Assembly (NCBI RefSeq): GCF_008271695.1
Contig: NZ_VKKY01000001.1
Location: 1,296,589 to 1,360,588, forward strand
Length of the DNA stretch: 64,000 bases
DNA from: Rufibacter hautae
GTDB taxonomy: Bacteria; Bacteroidota; Bacteroidia; Cytophagales; Hymenobacteraceae
Reading direction: 5' to 3'
Under the pieces are notes generated by a model, which worked only from the letters and a program-made list of their open reading frames with translations, made no database searches and was not told the DNA's origin. Of the stretch, positions 35,645 through 45,366 are shown piece after piece. The first letter of the stretch is position 1; every line of letters begins with the position of its first letter. Position numbers and translations under genes: made by a program.

Positions 35645-38152
35645 ATGATCCAAAGACTACTCAAAAGAGCCTCCTACCTGACAGCTGTGGCGGTGTTTGC
35701 CCTTCAAGCGCCCGATGCGCTTGCTCAGGCCAACACCAGCGGCGGCTTACGACTAAACGAACTGGAATACCTGGAGATGCCGGGCCTCAACGTGATGCTG
35801 GCCCATGACTTCTACCCCGAGAGCCACCAGGGTGGCGTGGGCATCATCCAGAACGGCCTCCGCATTGGCACCAATGGTGATCTTCGCCTGGAGCCCACGC
35901 CCGGGCAATGGCAACCGGTGCCCAAAGTAGGGCCGCGCGTGGTGGACAAAGCCACCCAGACCATCAGCGTGCGGATGCAGTACCCAGACCCTGACAAAAA
36001 CCGGAAAGGCTTCAACCCCATCATCTACCCAGACCTGAATTTCGCCTACGAGGTGAAGGTACGGCCCGAGGGCAAGAACTTCCGGATCATCGTGGACCTG
36101 GACCAACCCCTGCCCGATGCATGGATTGGCAAGGTAGGCTTCAACTTCGAGCTGTTTCCGGGCATCCTGTTCGGAAAGAGCTACTACATGGACCAGCAGT
36201 TCGGGATTTTCCCGAGGCAGCTGAACGGTCCCGGTTTCTATGATGCTTCCAAAGAATACCAGACTACACCCCTAGCGACGGGTCAGCAACTGACCATCGT
36301 GCCCGAAGACCCGCGGCAGACGCTCACCATCCAGAATGTTTCGGGCGAAGGCCTGCAGTTGATTGACGGCCGCGCGCAGCATAACAACGGCTGGTTTGTG
36401 GTGCGGTCGCTGGTGAAGAAAGGGGCTACTAAAGGCGCGATTGAATGGCTTGTGTCGCCTAATGCCATCGTTGGCTGGAAGTATGATCCGGTGGTACAAA
36501 TTTCCCAAGTGGGCTATCACCCCAAGCAGCAGAAAGTAGCCGTGATTGAGCTGGACAAAACCGAAACGCAGCGCCACCCGGTGACCTTGTACCGCATTAA
36601 GGAAACCGGCGGACTGGAGAAAGTGCTGGAGACGCAACCCAAAGAATGGGGCAAGTTCCTGCGTTACCACTACCTGCAGTTCGATTTCACCAAGGTGGAG
36701 CAGCCGGGTATGTACAAAGTTCAGTACGGCACCTATGAAACCAGTCCGTTCCAGATTAGCGACCAGGTGTACAAACGGCACGTGTGGCAGTCGGTGATTG
36801 AGACGTTTTTGCCGGTGCAGATGTGCCACATGCGCGTGAACGACCGCTACAAAGTATGGCACGACGCCTGTCACCTGGACGATGCCCGCATGGCACCCCT
36901 CAACCACAACCACTTTGACGGCTATCTCTCCGGCCCCAGCACCCTGACCAAATACCAGCCCGGGGAACACGTGCCCAACCTGGCCGTGGGTGGCTGGCAC
37001 GATGCCGGTGACTATGACATGCGCGTGGAATCCTTGGCTGATGAAATCCGGATTTTATCGCTCGCTTTTGAGGAATTCAAGGTAAAGTACGACAACACCA
37101 GCATTGACCAGAAACTGAAGATCGCCGAACTCCACCGCCCCGATGGCAAGAACGATATCCTACAACAGGTAGAGCACGGCGCGCTTTCCATTGTGGCTGG
37201 TTACCGCAACTTGGGCAGATTGTACCGTGGCATCATAGAACCTTCTTTGCGCCAGTACACCTTACTGGGCGAGGCCTCCACGCAGACGGATGAAATGGTG
37301 TTTGACCAAGCTAAAGCGCCTAACCCACTCCCAGAAATCGGGCAAAAAGGTGCCCCGGATGATCGTTGGGTGTTCACTGAGGAGAATCCCGGCAGGGAAC
37401 TGCAGGTCGCGTCTTGTTTAGCGGTAGCGTCACGGGCTTTGAAAGGCTATAATGATTCTCTGTCAACGCACTGCCTGCAGATTGCCCAGGAATTGTGGGA
37501 CAGAACAAAGGAGAAAGACAAGATGCAGCGCGTGAATGCCGCCGCCGAGTTGTTCCTTTCTACCAAGGACAAGAAGTACTCCAACTGGCTCGTGGACAAC
37601 ACTCAAGACATCACCAAAAACATCAGCCGCACGGGCTGGGTGATTGGCCGGACACTGCCGCTTATCAAAGACAAGAAATACAAAGCGGCGGTACTGGACG
37701 CGGTGGCTAACCACAAGAAAGTTGTAGAAGAGCAGGAAAAGAAAACGCCGTACGGCATGCCGTATGAGCCCGATATCTGGGGTGCTGGCTGGGGTATCCA
37801 GAACTTCGGGGTACAGCAGTACTTTTTGCACGCTTCTTACCCCACCATCTTCCCGAAAACCTTCCTACTGCACGCCATGAACTTCGTGCTGGGCGTGCAC
37901 CCGGGTTCCAACGTGTCGTCCTTCGCCTCGGGCGTGGGTGCCAAATCGTTGACCACCGCCTACGGAAACAACCGCGATGAATGGTCGTACATTCCGGGTG
38001 GAGTAGGTTCTGGCACGGCCTTAATCCGCCCAGACTTTCCGGAGCTGCTGCACTGGCCGTACCTCTGGCAACAAACCGAATATGTGATTGGCGGCGGCTC
38101 CTCCGATTACATGTTCCTGATTCTGGCGGCAGACCATTTGTTGAGCAAGTAA
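35645..38152 (+). CDS. GH9 family glycoside hydrolase with N-terminal Ig-like domain
   Basis: 835 residues, signal peptide to about residue 28 (ALAQA). An extra N-terminal beta region (about 40-285) precedes the CelD_N Ig-like domain (VVQISQVGYHPKQQKVAVIEL, quoted in part; 290-385) and the (alpha/alpha)6 catalytic domain. Catalytic Asp region GGWHDAGDYDMRVE at about 450; the C-terminal GENR-like segment is YGNNRDEWSYIPGG, and the acid Glu lies in WQQTEYVIGG near the end. GH9 members cut beta-1,4-glucans or glucomannan. Placement after GH26 suggests glucomannan or another mixed plant glycan. The extra N-terminal domain is larger than in most GH9 enzymes. Followed by a terminator. Confidence 0.92.
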   Translation: MIQRLLKRASYLTAVAVFALQAPDALAQANTSGGLRLNELEYLEMPGLNVMLAHDFYPESHQGGVGIIQNGLRIGTNGDLRLEPTPGQWQPVPKVGPRVVDKATQTISVRMQYPDPDKNRKGFNPIIYPDLNFAYEVKVRPEGKNFRIIVDLDQPLPDAWIGKVGFNFELFPGILFGKSYYMDQQFGIFPRQLNGPGFYDASKEYQTTPLATGQQLTIVPEDPRQTLTIQNVSGEGLQLIDGRAQHNNGWFVVRSLVKKGATKGAIEWLVSPNAIVGWKYDPVVQISQVGYHPKQQKVAVIELDKTETQRHPVTLYRIKETGGLEKVLETQPKEWGKFLRYHYLQFDFTKVEQPGMYKVQYGTYETSPFQISDQVYKRHVWQSVIETFLPVQMCHMRVNDRYKVWHDACHLDDARMAPLNHNHFDGYLSGPSTLTKYQPGEHVPNLAVGGWHDAGDYDMRVESLADEIRILSLAFEEFKVKYDNTSIDQKLKIAELHRPDGKNDILQQVEHGALSIVAGYRNLGRLYRGIIEPSLRQYTLLGEASTQTDEMVFDQAKAPNPLPEIGQKGAPDDRWVFTEENPGRELQVASCLAVASRALKGYNDSLSTHCLQIAQELWDRTKEKDKMQRVNAAAELFLSTKDKKYSNWLVDNTQDITKNISRTGWVIGRTLPLIKDKKYKAAVLDAVANHKKVVEEQEKKTPYGMPYEPDIWGAGWGIQNFGVQQYFLHASYPTIFPKTFLLHAMNFVLGVHPGSNVSSFASGVGAKSLTTAYGNNRDEWSYIPGGVGSGTALIRPDFPELLHWPYLWQQTEYVIGGGSSDYMFLILAADHLLSK

Positions 38153-38169
38153 CCTTTCTCATTTTACAT

Positions 38170-38205
38170 CAGAAAAGCCCGGAGACACGTCTTCGGGCTT
38201 TTCTG
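38170..38205 (+). terminator. terminator of GH9 gene
   Basis: Stem CAGAAAAGCCCG / CGGGCTTTTCTG followed by TTTTA, 18 bp after the stop. Confidence 0.9.
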
Positions 38206-38207
38206 TT

Positions 38208-38399
38208 TTACGGCTGTTTTCTAAAGATCAAGTAAGAAACCAAACATCGTACAAGGTCGCTCTTGCTAAATATGAGGTGTTGCTTCTCAGCCTTGATGGA
38301 CCCTCCTGCCAGTACGTCTTCTTCCTCGTTAACCACAAAGGTCAAAAGCAGAAAGCCGTTTAGATTCCTTTTTATCAAACAAGCTTTAAAACAGGCCAC
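38208..38399 (-). CDS. possible small gene or remnant
   Basis: 63 codons, AT-rich, with protein-like composition (NGFLLLTFVVNEEEDVLAGG, then FSKSDLVRCLVSYLIF). No homology recognised, no ribosome site seen; its first codons run into a CCTGTTTTAAAGC piece of the dispersed palindrome. It is the only candidate in the 497-bp gap 38153-38650. Confidence 0.3.
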   Translation of the reverse strand: MACFKACLIKRNLNGFLLLTFVVNEEEDVLAGGSIKAEKQHLIFSKSDLVRCLVSYLIFRKQP

Positions 38400-38650
38400 A
38401 GTCTTTACTTATTTTTAAGTAATTCACAGATTATCAAAGTAATACACCCAACTTTACATATAAATTAGATATATTCGGTGAGCAATTTCAACCTCCCCCT
38501 TCTGGTTCATCAAACGAGTTAAGCAGCCCACACCCCCTCCATCAGCTGCTTTCAACCCGGTATTTTTCTATGACGCAGGCACTCTCTACCAAGCTATCGT
38601 AGAGAAGCCGAAAACTGCATTTTGAAAAGTAGGCGCTAAAACAACTTCTT

Positions 38651-39100
38651 ATGAAAAAGATTACCCTTGCGTTGGTCCTCCTTATGCTGGCTACGGTTTG
38701 TTACAGCCAGACACCTGTGGTTCCTACGCCTATTCAAGGAGCCTCTAAATACACGAAAGAGTATTACTTAGAGAAAAAGGAAGCAAACATGGTGAGAGGC
38801 TGGATTTTTACCCCAGTGGGCGTGGTGCTTATGGGAGCAAGCTTTGCAATGGCTTGGAATGAAGTTGCTACTGGCATCACTTCTTTTGGGCAAAACGAGA
38901 CTGACGGTACTGGTTCAGGAATATTGGCCTTAGCTGGGGTAAGTTCTATTATTGTGGGCACGGTCTCCTTTATCTCTGCAGGAAGCAACAAGAGAAAAGC
39001 CAGGTCTTTGGCGGTAGGCTATGAACAGGTTCCCTCACTACAACCAGGAAATGCCATAACCAAGACAGTGCCCACCGTGGGCCTAAAGGTTGCTTTTTGA
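38651..39100 (+). CDS. small exported membrane protein, tandem paralogue 1
   Basis: 149 residues: signal peptide (LALVLLMLATVCYS/Q), a KEYYLEKKEANMVRGW segment, and two hydrophobic stretches (PVGVVLMGASFAMAW and ILALAGVSSIIVGTVSFISA), then SAGSNKRKARSLAVG and a C-terminal PGNAITKTVPTVGLKVAF. The terminal Phe after alternating hydrophobic residues is typical of outer-membrane targeting. Clearly paralogous to 39180-39596. A decayed third copy ends at 39767. Function unknown. Confidence 0.78.
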   Translation: MKKITLALVLLMLATVCYSQTPVVPTPIQGASKYTKEYYLEKKEANMVRGWIFTPVGVVLMGASFAMAWNEVATGITSFGQNETDGTGSGILALAGVSSIIVGTVSFISAGSNKRKARSLAVGYEQVPSLQPGNAITKTVPTVGLKVAF

Positions 39101-39142
39101 AGTTTCTGCTTCAAGGTAGGGTAAGATAGAGATAGGCCTAAA

Positions 39143-39171
39143 CAGTCTTTTGAAAAAGTAGACACTTAAAG
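39143..39171. repeat. diverged palindrome-like copy between paralogues
   Basis: TCTTTTGAAAAAGTAGACACTTAAAGAC; the same kind of sequence (TTTTGAAAAGTAGGCGCTAAAAC) is found at 38620-38642 before paralogue 1, so it was probably duplicated with the gene. Confidence 0.4.
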
Positions 39172-39179
39172 ACCGCCTC

Positions 39180-39596
39180 ATGAAATCCATCCTCTTTTCC
39201 ACGGTTCTTCTTTTTGTAGTAACAACTTCTTACAGCCAAGGCGTTGTAGAAAAAACATATTCCCAAGAGTATTACTTGCAGAAAAGTAAATCTCAAAAGA
39301 AGCTTGGCTGGATACTTACAGGAGGTGGTCTTGGTCTGGCAACTGGCGGATTTATAACGCTCACCGCACATAACCCCCTGTGGAACCCTAAAGAGCCCCA
39401 AACTACTATTGGGGCTACCATGACCCTGATAGGATTGGCCTCCATGGCAGTAGGAGTGTTCCCATTTATTTCTGCCGGATCTTATAAGCGCAAAGCCAGG
39501 TCAGTAGCAATAGGGCCTACCCATATCTCCTTGCCTCAACCAGGGACAGCAGTCACTAAGGCGGCTCCAGCGGTAGGTGTACAGATTTCCTTTTAA
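39180..39596 (+). CDS. small exported membrane protein, tandem paralogue 2
   Basis: 138 residues, same layout as the previous gene: signal peptide (SILFSTVLLFVVTTSYS/Q), QEYYLQKSKSQKKLGW, two hydrophobic segments, FISAGSYKRKARSVAIG and the C-terminal PGTAVTKAAPAVGVQISF. The conserved ISAGS.KRKARS block suggests a fixed structural turn between the second membrane segment and the C-terminal beta strand. Function unknown. Confidence 0.78.
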   Translation: MKSILFSTVLLFVVTTSYSQGVVEKTYSQEYYLQKSKSQKKLGWILTGGGLGLATGGFITLTAHNPLWNPKEPQTTIGATMTLIGLASMAVGVFPFISAGSYKRKARSVAIGPTHISLPQPGTAVTKAAPAVGVQISF

Positions 39597-39689
39597 AGCT
39601 TACATCGCCAGTGGGCAAATAGGAGCATACTTCTTACTCCAACAACCACACTGAGCCAACTCATCTGAAAGCACTATCTGCCATAATGG

Positions 39690-39767
39690 GCCAAGTCTGG
39701 TATCCCCATGCCCGGAGCTCTTCCTACACAGGCGGTGCCTACATTGGGCCTGAAAATCACTTTTTAA
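39690..39767 (+). pseudogene. decayed third copy of the small exported family (3' end)
   Basis: In-frame from 39711 to the stop at 39765-39767 the sequence reads PGALPTQAVPTLGLKITF, the same C-terminal signature as PGNAITKTVPTVGLKVAF and PGTAVTKAAPAVGVQISF in the two intact genes, including position right before the stop. Upstream the frame is broken and only scattered similarity remains. Confidence 0.8.
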
Positions 39768-39899
39768 GTTCCTGATTGCTTCTATCGGCTAATTCACTGA
39801 AGCATTTACGCTACCGCAGGGCACCTCAGAACAAAAGCAAAACAAGGCTGTTACGATACCACACCTCTTTCCCAAAGAAAGGCACCATCGGCAGACAGC

Positions 39900-41318
39900 A
39901 TGAAAATCTTACTCACCGGCACTACAGGATACATTGGGCAGAGCCTGCTTCCGGCGCTGCTGAAAGACGGCCATGAAGTGGTATGCTGCGTGCGCGACCG
40001 GAACCGGTTTGATGAGGGCAGATACGCCTCAGAAAAGCTGCAGGTCATTGAGGTGGACTTCCTGGACCAGGCCTCGCTGGCGGTGATCCCAGATGACATT
40101 GAGGCGGCGTATTACCTTATCCACTCCATGTCGGCGGAGGGCGAGGACTTTGAGAAGCTAGAGCGCACCACGGCCCTTCATTTCAGGGACAGAATTCAGA
40201 AAACGGCCGCAAAACAGGTGATCTACCTGGGCGGCATCACCAATGACGAAAAGCTGTCCAAGCACCTGCACTCCAGAAAAGCGGTAGAGGAAATCCTGGC
40301 CTCGGGCACGTATCACCTGACCACACTGCGGGCTGGCATCATCCTGGGCTCAGGCAGTGCCTCGTTTGAGATCATGCGCGATCTGGTGGAGAAACTGCCC
40401 GTCATGATTACCCCCAAATGGCTCAACACCAAATCACAGCCCATTGCCATCCGGAACGTCATTGAGTACCTGGCGGGGGTGTTAGGCAAAGAAGAATTGT
40501 ATGACCAAAGCTTTGACATTGGCGGGCCCGATGTGCTCACCTACAAGCAAATGCTCCTGGGCTTCGCGAAGGTGCGGGGCCTGAAACGGACCATCATCAT
40601 TGTGCCGGTCATGACGCCTAAACTCTCCTCGTACTGGCTGTATTTTGTCACCTCCACCTCCTACACGCTCGCTACCAACCTGGTGCAGAGCATGCGCGTG
40701 GAAGTCATCTGCCAAGGCAATCGGCTCCAGGAATTTCTAAATATCACGCTGCTGCCCTATGACACCGCCATCAAACTGGCTTTTGACCGCATCCAGAACG
40801 AGGGCGTGATTGCCAGCTGGAAAGACGCGTTGTCCAGCAACGTGCTCCACGAGGGAATCTCCAAGCTGCTCACCGTGCCCACCTTCGGGTGCTTCACCGA
40901 CAAACGCGAAGCCGAAGTAACCCAAATAGACAAATCGGTGCACAAAATCTGGTCTATTGGCGGCGAGAACGGCTGGTATTATGCTAACTGGCTCTGGAAA
41001 CTGCGCGGGTTTATTGACAAGCTGTTCGGAGGGGTGGGTCTGCGGCGCGGCCGGAAAAACAGCACCATGATCCACGCCGGCGAGTCGCTGGATTTCTGGC
41101 GCGTGCTCTACGCCGATCGCGAAGAAAAACGCCTCCTGCTCTACGCCGAGATGAAGTTGCCCGGCGAGGCCTGGCTGGAGTTCAAGATCATCGGGAGAAC
41201 GCTTTACCAGACTGCCACTTTTCGGCCGCTAGGTTTGTGGGGCCGGTTGTACTGGTACTCGGTGCTGCCGTTTCACGCCTTTATTTTCAGCAACATGCTC
41301 AAACGCATTGCCGCCTGA
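39900..41318 (+). CDS. SDR-type NAD(P)-binding protein with DUF2867 domain
   Basis: 472 residues. N-terminal Rossmann fold with GTTGYIGQSLLPALL (residues 7-21), IEVDFLD and AAYYLIHSM, an atypical extended SDR (NmrA/YwnB-like). The C-terminal part from about residue 300 is a DUF2867-type domain (SIGGENGWYYANWLWKLRG, KLPGEAWLEFKI, ending FHAFIFSNML). Proteins of this two-domain build are common in Bacteroidota and actinobacteria; the reaction is not known. Cytoplasmic, not operonic. Confidence 0.85.
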   Translation: MKILLTGTTGYIGQSLLPALLKDGHEVVCCVRDRNRFDEGRYASEKLQVIEVDFLDQASLAVIPDDIEAAYYLIHSMSAEGEDFEKLERTTALHFRDRIQKTAAKQVIYLGGITNDEKLSKHLHSRKAVEEILASGTYHLTTLRAGIILGSGSASFEIMRDLVEKLPVMITPKWLNTKSQPIAIRNVIEYLAGVLGKEELYDQSFDIGGPDVLTYKQMLLGFAKVRGLKRTIIIVPVMTPKLSSYWLYFVTSTSYTLATNLVQSMRVEVICQGNRLQEFLNITLLPYDTAIKLAFDRIQNEGVIASWKDALSSNVLHEGISKLLTVPTFGCFTDKREAEVTQIDKSVHKIWSIGGENGWYYANWLWKLRGFIDKLFGGVGLRRGRKNSTMIHAGESLDFWRVLYADREEKRLLLYAEMKLPGEAWLEFKIIGRTLYQTATFRPLGLWGRLYWYSVLPFHAFIFSNMLKRIAA

Positions 41319-41327
41319 ACAAACCCC

Positions 41328-41362
41328 GTTTTAAGCCGAATTTCAGAAAAATAGACCTAAAA
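41328..41362. repeat. dispersed palindrome copy, both arms
   Basis: GTTTTAAGCCGAATTTCAG then AAAAATAGACCTAAAAT; lies exactly between two convergent genes and could also serve as their shared terminator, though it has no proper T run. Confidence 0.65.
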
Positions 41363-41371
41363 TATTAAGGC

Positions 41372-43387
41372 TTACTTCTGCTCTGGGTACAGAATGGCGT
41401 AGCTCACGTCCTGGAAATAGCGGGAAAGATAACGGGGCACCACGTTGAACTCTGGCCGGTAAGAGACCGTGTGCGGCCTACCCAGCACTACCGTGAACAG
41501 ATCATTTTGGGTCATTTCCTTGGCCAGTGACGGGAAATTATCCCAGTTCTCATACAGCTCGTAGCTGATGTTCACGGTGTAGCGGTCCTGGTCCTGCACG
41601 AAGCTCTCCAGCGTTTGCAAAGTCCCTTTCGCACCCAAGATCCTGATTCTGGCGCCGGCTCCTTTGGCGAGCTGCAGAATGGTGTTCACCCAGTAGGGGA
41701 ATCCGGCCTCCCGCTCAGAGTTGCGGGGCACCACCACCACAATGGTCTGGATGGTATTTAAAGGGTCGCAGAACTTACAGAAGATGGTCTGCACCGTGGT
41801 GTGGTTCACCACCCGGTTCAGGATACTGCCCCAAAACCACTCACGGGCGCTAAGCTTGCCATTCCAGGCCATCACCACCTCGGTAATGCGCAGTTCCCGC
41901 ACCGCCCTGATGATCCCGTTGCCCACGTTGATATCCACCCGGTACACCGGCCGGATGATTTCGGGGTCTTCCGTTACTTCATGGATCACGGAGGCCACAT
42001 CGCGTTGGTGCAGCTTGATTTTGTCCTCGGGGTTATGGTGTTCTGAGACCACCACCAGCGGCAGCAAGGGTTCCGGCGCAATGGGGTTCTTGATGAGCAG
42101 CGAGAAATCCAGGAGGCGTTTCAGGTGCTCCATGTTTTCCACCGGAATCAGGATGCGCTCGTCGCCCTCAGTGCCTTCCGGTACTTTGTCGGCCATGGCA
42201 ATCGCAATCTTCCGGCCGGCTTTCTCGGCCACGATGCTACTAATGAGGCAGGAAACCAGAATCAGCAGGATGGTGCCATTCAGTGCCTGGATGTCTAAAA
42301 TCTTGAGGTTATACCCGATCAGGACCACCGCAATAGTAGCCGCCGCGTGTGCGCTGCTCATGCCAAAAATCAGCCTGCGCTCATCCGGATCAAACCCATA
42401 GATTTTCTGCGTACAGAAAGCCGCCAGCCATTTGCCCGCAAACGAGATCACAATGATTACGGCCGCCACAAACAAGGCCTCGGGACCTTCCAGCAGCACC
42501 CGCACGTCTACCAGCATGCCTACGCTGATAAGGAAAAACGGGATAAACAGGGTGTTGCCCACAAACTCGGTGCGGTGCATCAACGGCGAGGCTCTTGGAA
42601 TAAGCTGGTTTAAGGCCAAACCCGCCAAAAACGCCCCAATGATTGGCTCGGCTCCGGCCAAATGCGCCATGAACCCAGATAAAAACACCACGGCCAGCAC
42701 AAATAAATACTGCGCGTTGCCTTCGCCCTCCAGCGCCCTAAAAAACCAGCGGCTGATGCGGGGAATCCCCCAGAGCACCACAAACACAAACAGCGCCTGC
42801 TGCGCCACAAACTGCACCCAGAATAAGGGCGACAAATCGGGTTTCTGCAGATTGGTGACCACCGCCAAAATGATCAGCACGGCGGCATCGGTGATGATGG
42901 TACCGCCCAGGATAAGCGTCATGGTCCTGTGCTGCGTAATGCCCAACCGCCCGATGATGGGGTACGCCACTAGGGTGTGCGTGGAGAACATACTGGCCAG
43001 CAGAAACGCCGAGAGCGGACTATACCCCAGCACAAAGCGAGCGCCCAAGAACCCCAGGATCAGCGGAATAAGGAAGGTGAGCGTTCCGAAGACGATGCTT
43101 TTGTTCTTGTTTTCCCTGAAGTCGTCCATGTCCATCTCCAGGCCGGCCAGGAACATGATGTACAGCAACCCGATGGTACTGAAGAGCACCACACTTTCGT
43201 CGCGCTCCAGTACGCCCAGGCCGTGCGGCCCCAGCAGCACCCCAGACAAGATGAGGCCCAGAATACCGGGGATCCCCATTTTGTTGAACAGCATGGGCGA
43301 GAACAGGATCACCAGCAGAATGACGGCAAACACCAAAACTGGGTCCTGAAGAGGAAGTTTGAAAAGAGACAAGGACAATAAGACCAT
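41372..43387 (-). CDS. CPA2-type Na+/K+:H+ antiporter with USP-like C-terminal domain
   Basis: 671 residues from ATG at 43387; the frame is open 135 bp further but without membrane sequence. Twelve or so membrane segments at about 1-400 (SPMLFNKMGIPGILGLILSG, GLALNQLIPRASPLMHRTEF) of the KefB/NapA-like monovalent cation:proton antiporter family, with the conserved GAEPIIGAFLAGLALN. The C-terminal 240 residues form two universal-stress-protein-like alpha/beta domains (RILIPVENMEHLKRLLDFSL, TIVVVVPRNSEREAG), which could bind nucleotides and gate the pump. No TrkA-N domain is present. Confidence 0.9.
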   Translation of the reverse strand: MVLLSLSLFKLPLQDPVLVFAVILLVILFSPMLFNKMGIPGILGLILSGVLLGPHGLGVLERDESVVLFSTIGLLYIMFLAGLEMDMDDFRENKNKSIVFGTLTFLIPLILGFLGARFVLGYSPLSAFLLASMFSTHTLVAYPIIGRLGITQHRTMTLILGGTIITDAAVLIILAVVTNLQKPDLSPLFWVQFVAQQALFVFVVLWGIPRISRWFFRALEGEGNAQYLFVLAVVFLSGFMAHLAGAEPIIGAFLAGLALNQLIPRASPLMHRTEFVGNTLFIPFFLISVGMLVDVRVLLEGPEALFVAAVIIVISFAGKWLAAFCTQKIYGFDPDERRLIFGMSSAHAAATIAVVLIGYNLKILDIQALNGTILLILVSCLISSIVAEKAGRKIAIAMADKVPEGTEGDERILIPVENMEHLKRLLDFSLLIKNPIAPEPLLPLVVVSEHHNPEDKIKLHQRDVASVIHEVTEDPEIIRPVYRVDINVGNGIIRAVRELRITEVVMAWNGKLSAREWFWGSILNRVVNHTTVQTIFCKFCDPLNTIQTIVVVVPRNSEREAGFPYWVNTILQLAKGAGARIRILGAKGTLQTLESFVQDQDRYTVNISYELYENWDNFPSLAKEMTQNDLFTVVLGRPHTVSYRPEFNVVPRYLSRYFQDVSYAILYPEQK

Positions 43388-43520
43388 GTTGGGATAGCTC
43401 AAAAATAGATTACACCTAGGTACGACGCATCTGAACGGATGTTCCTGTTCTCTTTCTGCCCTTACTCCATACCAGGCAACTAGTTTTGGCAACGGCCCTG
43501 TCACGCACCATTCTCCGTAC

Positions 43521-43546
43521 ATTTTCAGAAAACAAGGTAAAAACCG
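43521..43546. repeat. dispersed palindrome copy
   Basis: CATTTTCAGAAAACAAGG then TAAAAACC, upstream of the antiporter gene. Confidence 0.5.
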
Positions 43547-43684
43547 CTACCAGAAACACCTCTCCAGGGCAGCAACTCTCAACTTCATGCGGCGGGTACC
43601 CGAAACTTTTCTACATTTAAGAAGCCATCTCTGCCTTCATAGGATCCTTGGCCCAACACTTTTCTTTGAACACGCTTATCGTCT

Positions 43685-43709
43685 TTTTTCCTGAAAACGC
43701 CTTAAAACC
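43685..43709. repeat. dispersed palindrome copy
   Basis: TTTTTTCCTGAAAACGCC then TTAAAACC, 16 bp before the GntP start. This is why the longer frame upstream of GntP is rejected. Confidence 0.55.
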
Positions 43710-43725
43710 AAATTCCCTCTGGCCT

Positions 43726-45045
43726 ATGCCACTCCTGCTGATTGCCCTTGCCGTGCTTGCCTTGCTTGTTCTGATGATCGTCTTCCGGCTGAATGCCTTT
43801 CTGGCCTTGATTCTGGTGGCCTTGGGGTTAGGCATTGCCGAGGGGATGCCCGTGAAAGACGCTATCACCTCGGTACAGAACGGAATCGGTAGCACACTGG
43901 GCTCCATTGCCTTGATCATTGGTTTCGGGTCTATGCTGGGTAGCCTGATTTCAGACAGCGGCGCGGCGCAACGTATTTCGTTGAGTTTGATTAAGAAGTT
44001 TGGAATACGGCATATCCAGTGGGCCATGATTCTGACTGGGTTTGTGGTGGGGTTGCCCATGTTTTACAATGCCGGTTTCATCCTGCTCATCCCGTTGGTG
44101 TTCAGTATTGCGGCCTCTACGGGGTTGCCGCTGTTGTTTGTGGGCATTCCCATGGCGGCAGCCTTGTCGGTGACGCACGGGTATTTGCCGCCCCACCCCG
44201 GCCCCACCTCCATTGCCGTCATCTACAAAGCAGACATAGGACTGACCCTTATCTACGGGCTCATAGTGGCCGTGCCCGCCATCATTATTGCCGGACCTAT
44301 CTTTACCCGGTTCTTAGGCAGATTCAAAGCTAGTCCGCCGGTTGGTTTGGCGGCCCCCAGAGTCTTCACCGACGAAGAGATGCCCGGCTATGGCACCAGT
44401 TTTTTCACGGCGATCTTCCCGGTTTTGCTTATGGCTTTGGCCACCCTCGCCAACGCCATCCTCCCCGAGGCCTCGGTGCTTCGGCAGTCCCTTGATTTTG
44501 TGGGTGACCCGGCCATTGCCCTGCTCCTTTCGGTTTTCCTGGCCATCTACACACTGGGGTTAAGAAGAGGCCGCAAGATGGATGACATCATGGCGCTTTT
44601 AAGTGGTTCTGTGAGCAGTGTTGCCATGATCATGCTCATTATTGGCGGCGGTGGGGCCTTGAAACAGGTGTTGGTAGACAGCGGCGTGGGCGATTACATT
44701 ACGGCGCTGGTACGCGACATGTCCTTGTCGCCTTTGGTGCTGGCCTGGAGCGTGGCTGCCATCCTACGGGTTTGCCTGGGCTCGGCCACCGTAGCCGCCA
44801 TCACTACCGCAGGCATCACCTTACCCGTCATCGCGGCCACCGGGGTTAGCCCCGAGCTCATGGTGCTAGCCACCGGCGCGGGCAGCCTCATGTTCTCGCA
44901 CGTGAATGACCCCGGCTTCTGGATGTTCAAAGAATACTTCAGCCTGAGCATCCCGGATACTATTGCCACCTGGTCTATCATGGAAACGCTGGTGTCGGTG
45001 ATTGGGCTGTTGGGCGTGCTGGGCTTGAACGCCTTTCTGTTTTAA
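43726..45045 (+). CDS. GntP-family gluconate:H+ symporter
   Basis: 439 residues from ATG at 43726 (membrane segment begins at once: LLLIALAVLALLVLMIVF). About 12 membrane segments. The family marks are GSTLGSIALIIGFGSMLGSL, GLPMFYNAGFILLIPLVF, PHPGPTSIAVIYKADIG and the C-terminal SHVNDPGFWMFKEYF. Transports gluconate or related sugar acids. No gluconate kinase or dehydratase is nearby. Inner membrane. Confidence 0.93.
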   Translation: MPLLLIALAVLALLVLMIVFRLNAFLALILVALGLGIAEGMPVKDAITSVQNGIGSTLGSIALIIGFGSMLGSLISDSGAAQRISLSLIKKFGIRHIQWAMILTGFVVGLPMFYNAGFILLIPLVFSIAASTGLPLLFVGIPMAAALSVTHGYLPPHPGPTSIAVIYKADIGLTLIYGLIVAVPAIIIAGPIFTRFLGRFKASPPVGLAAPRVFTDEEMPGYGTSFFTAIFPVLLMALATLANAILPEASVLRQSLDFVGDPAIALLLSVFLAIYTLGLRRGRKMDDIMALLSGSVSSVAMIMLIIGGGGALKQVLVDSGVGDYITALVRDMSLSPLVLAWSVAAILRVCLGSATVAAITTAGITLPVIAATGVSPELMVLATGAGSLMFSHVNDPGFWMFKEYFSLSIPDTIATWSIMETLVSVIGLLGVLGLNAFLF

Positions 45046-45366
45046 CCCGATTCCTCCTGACAGGATCGACCATTTGCATAGCTGACTAAAGCAATGCGCC
45101 TTTTTGGCAGACCTTTGGTTTCCTGAACGATACCGGAAGGCTTCGTCTGCCCTGCTCATCTAAAAAATACCCTTACCGGTTTCCTAACGCCATTTTCTGG
45201 GCAGCAGCTGTTCATACCCCTTGACGGTTGCTGGTTCCGGCATGCCCCTCCAGGAACATTTAGGAAGGTTCTTAGTATAGAATTTGATGCAACATCCTGG
45301 GCGCCGGCGGTGAGCAAGCATGCTTTGCAAGCCAGGCCCCGAGTTTTCACCAGAAAGAAGAGAAAG

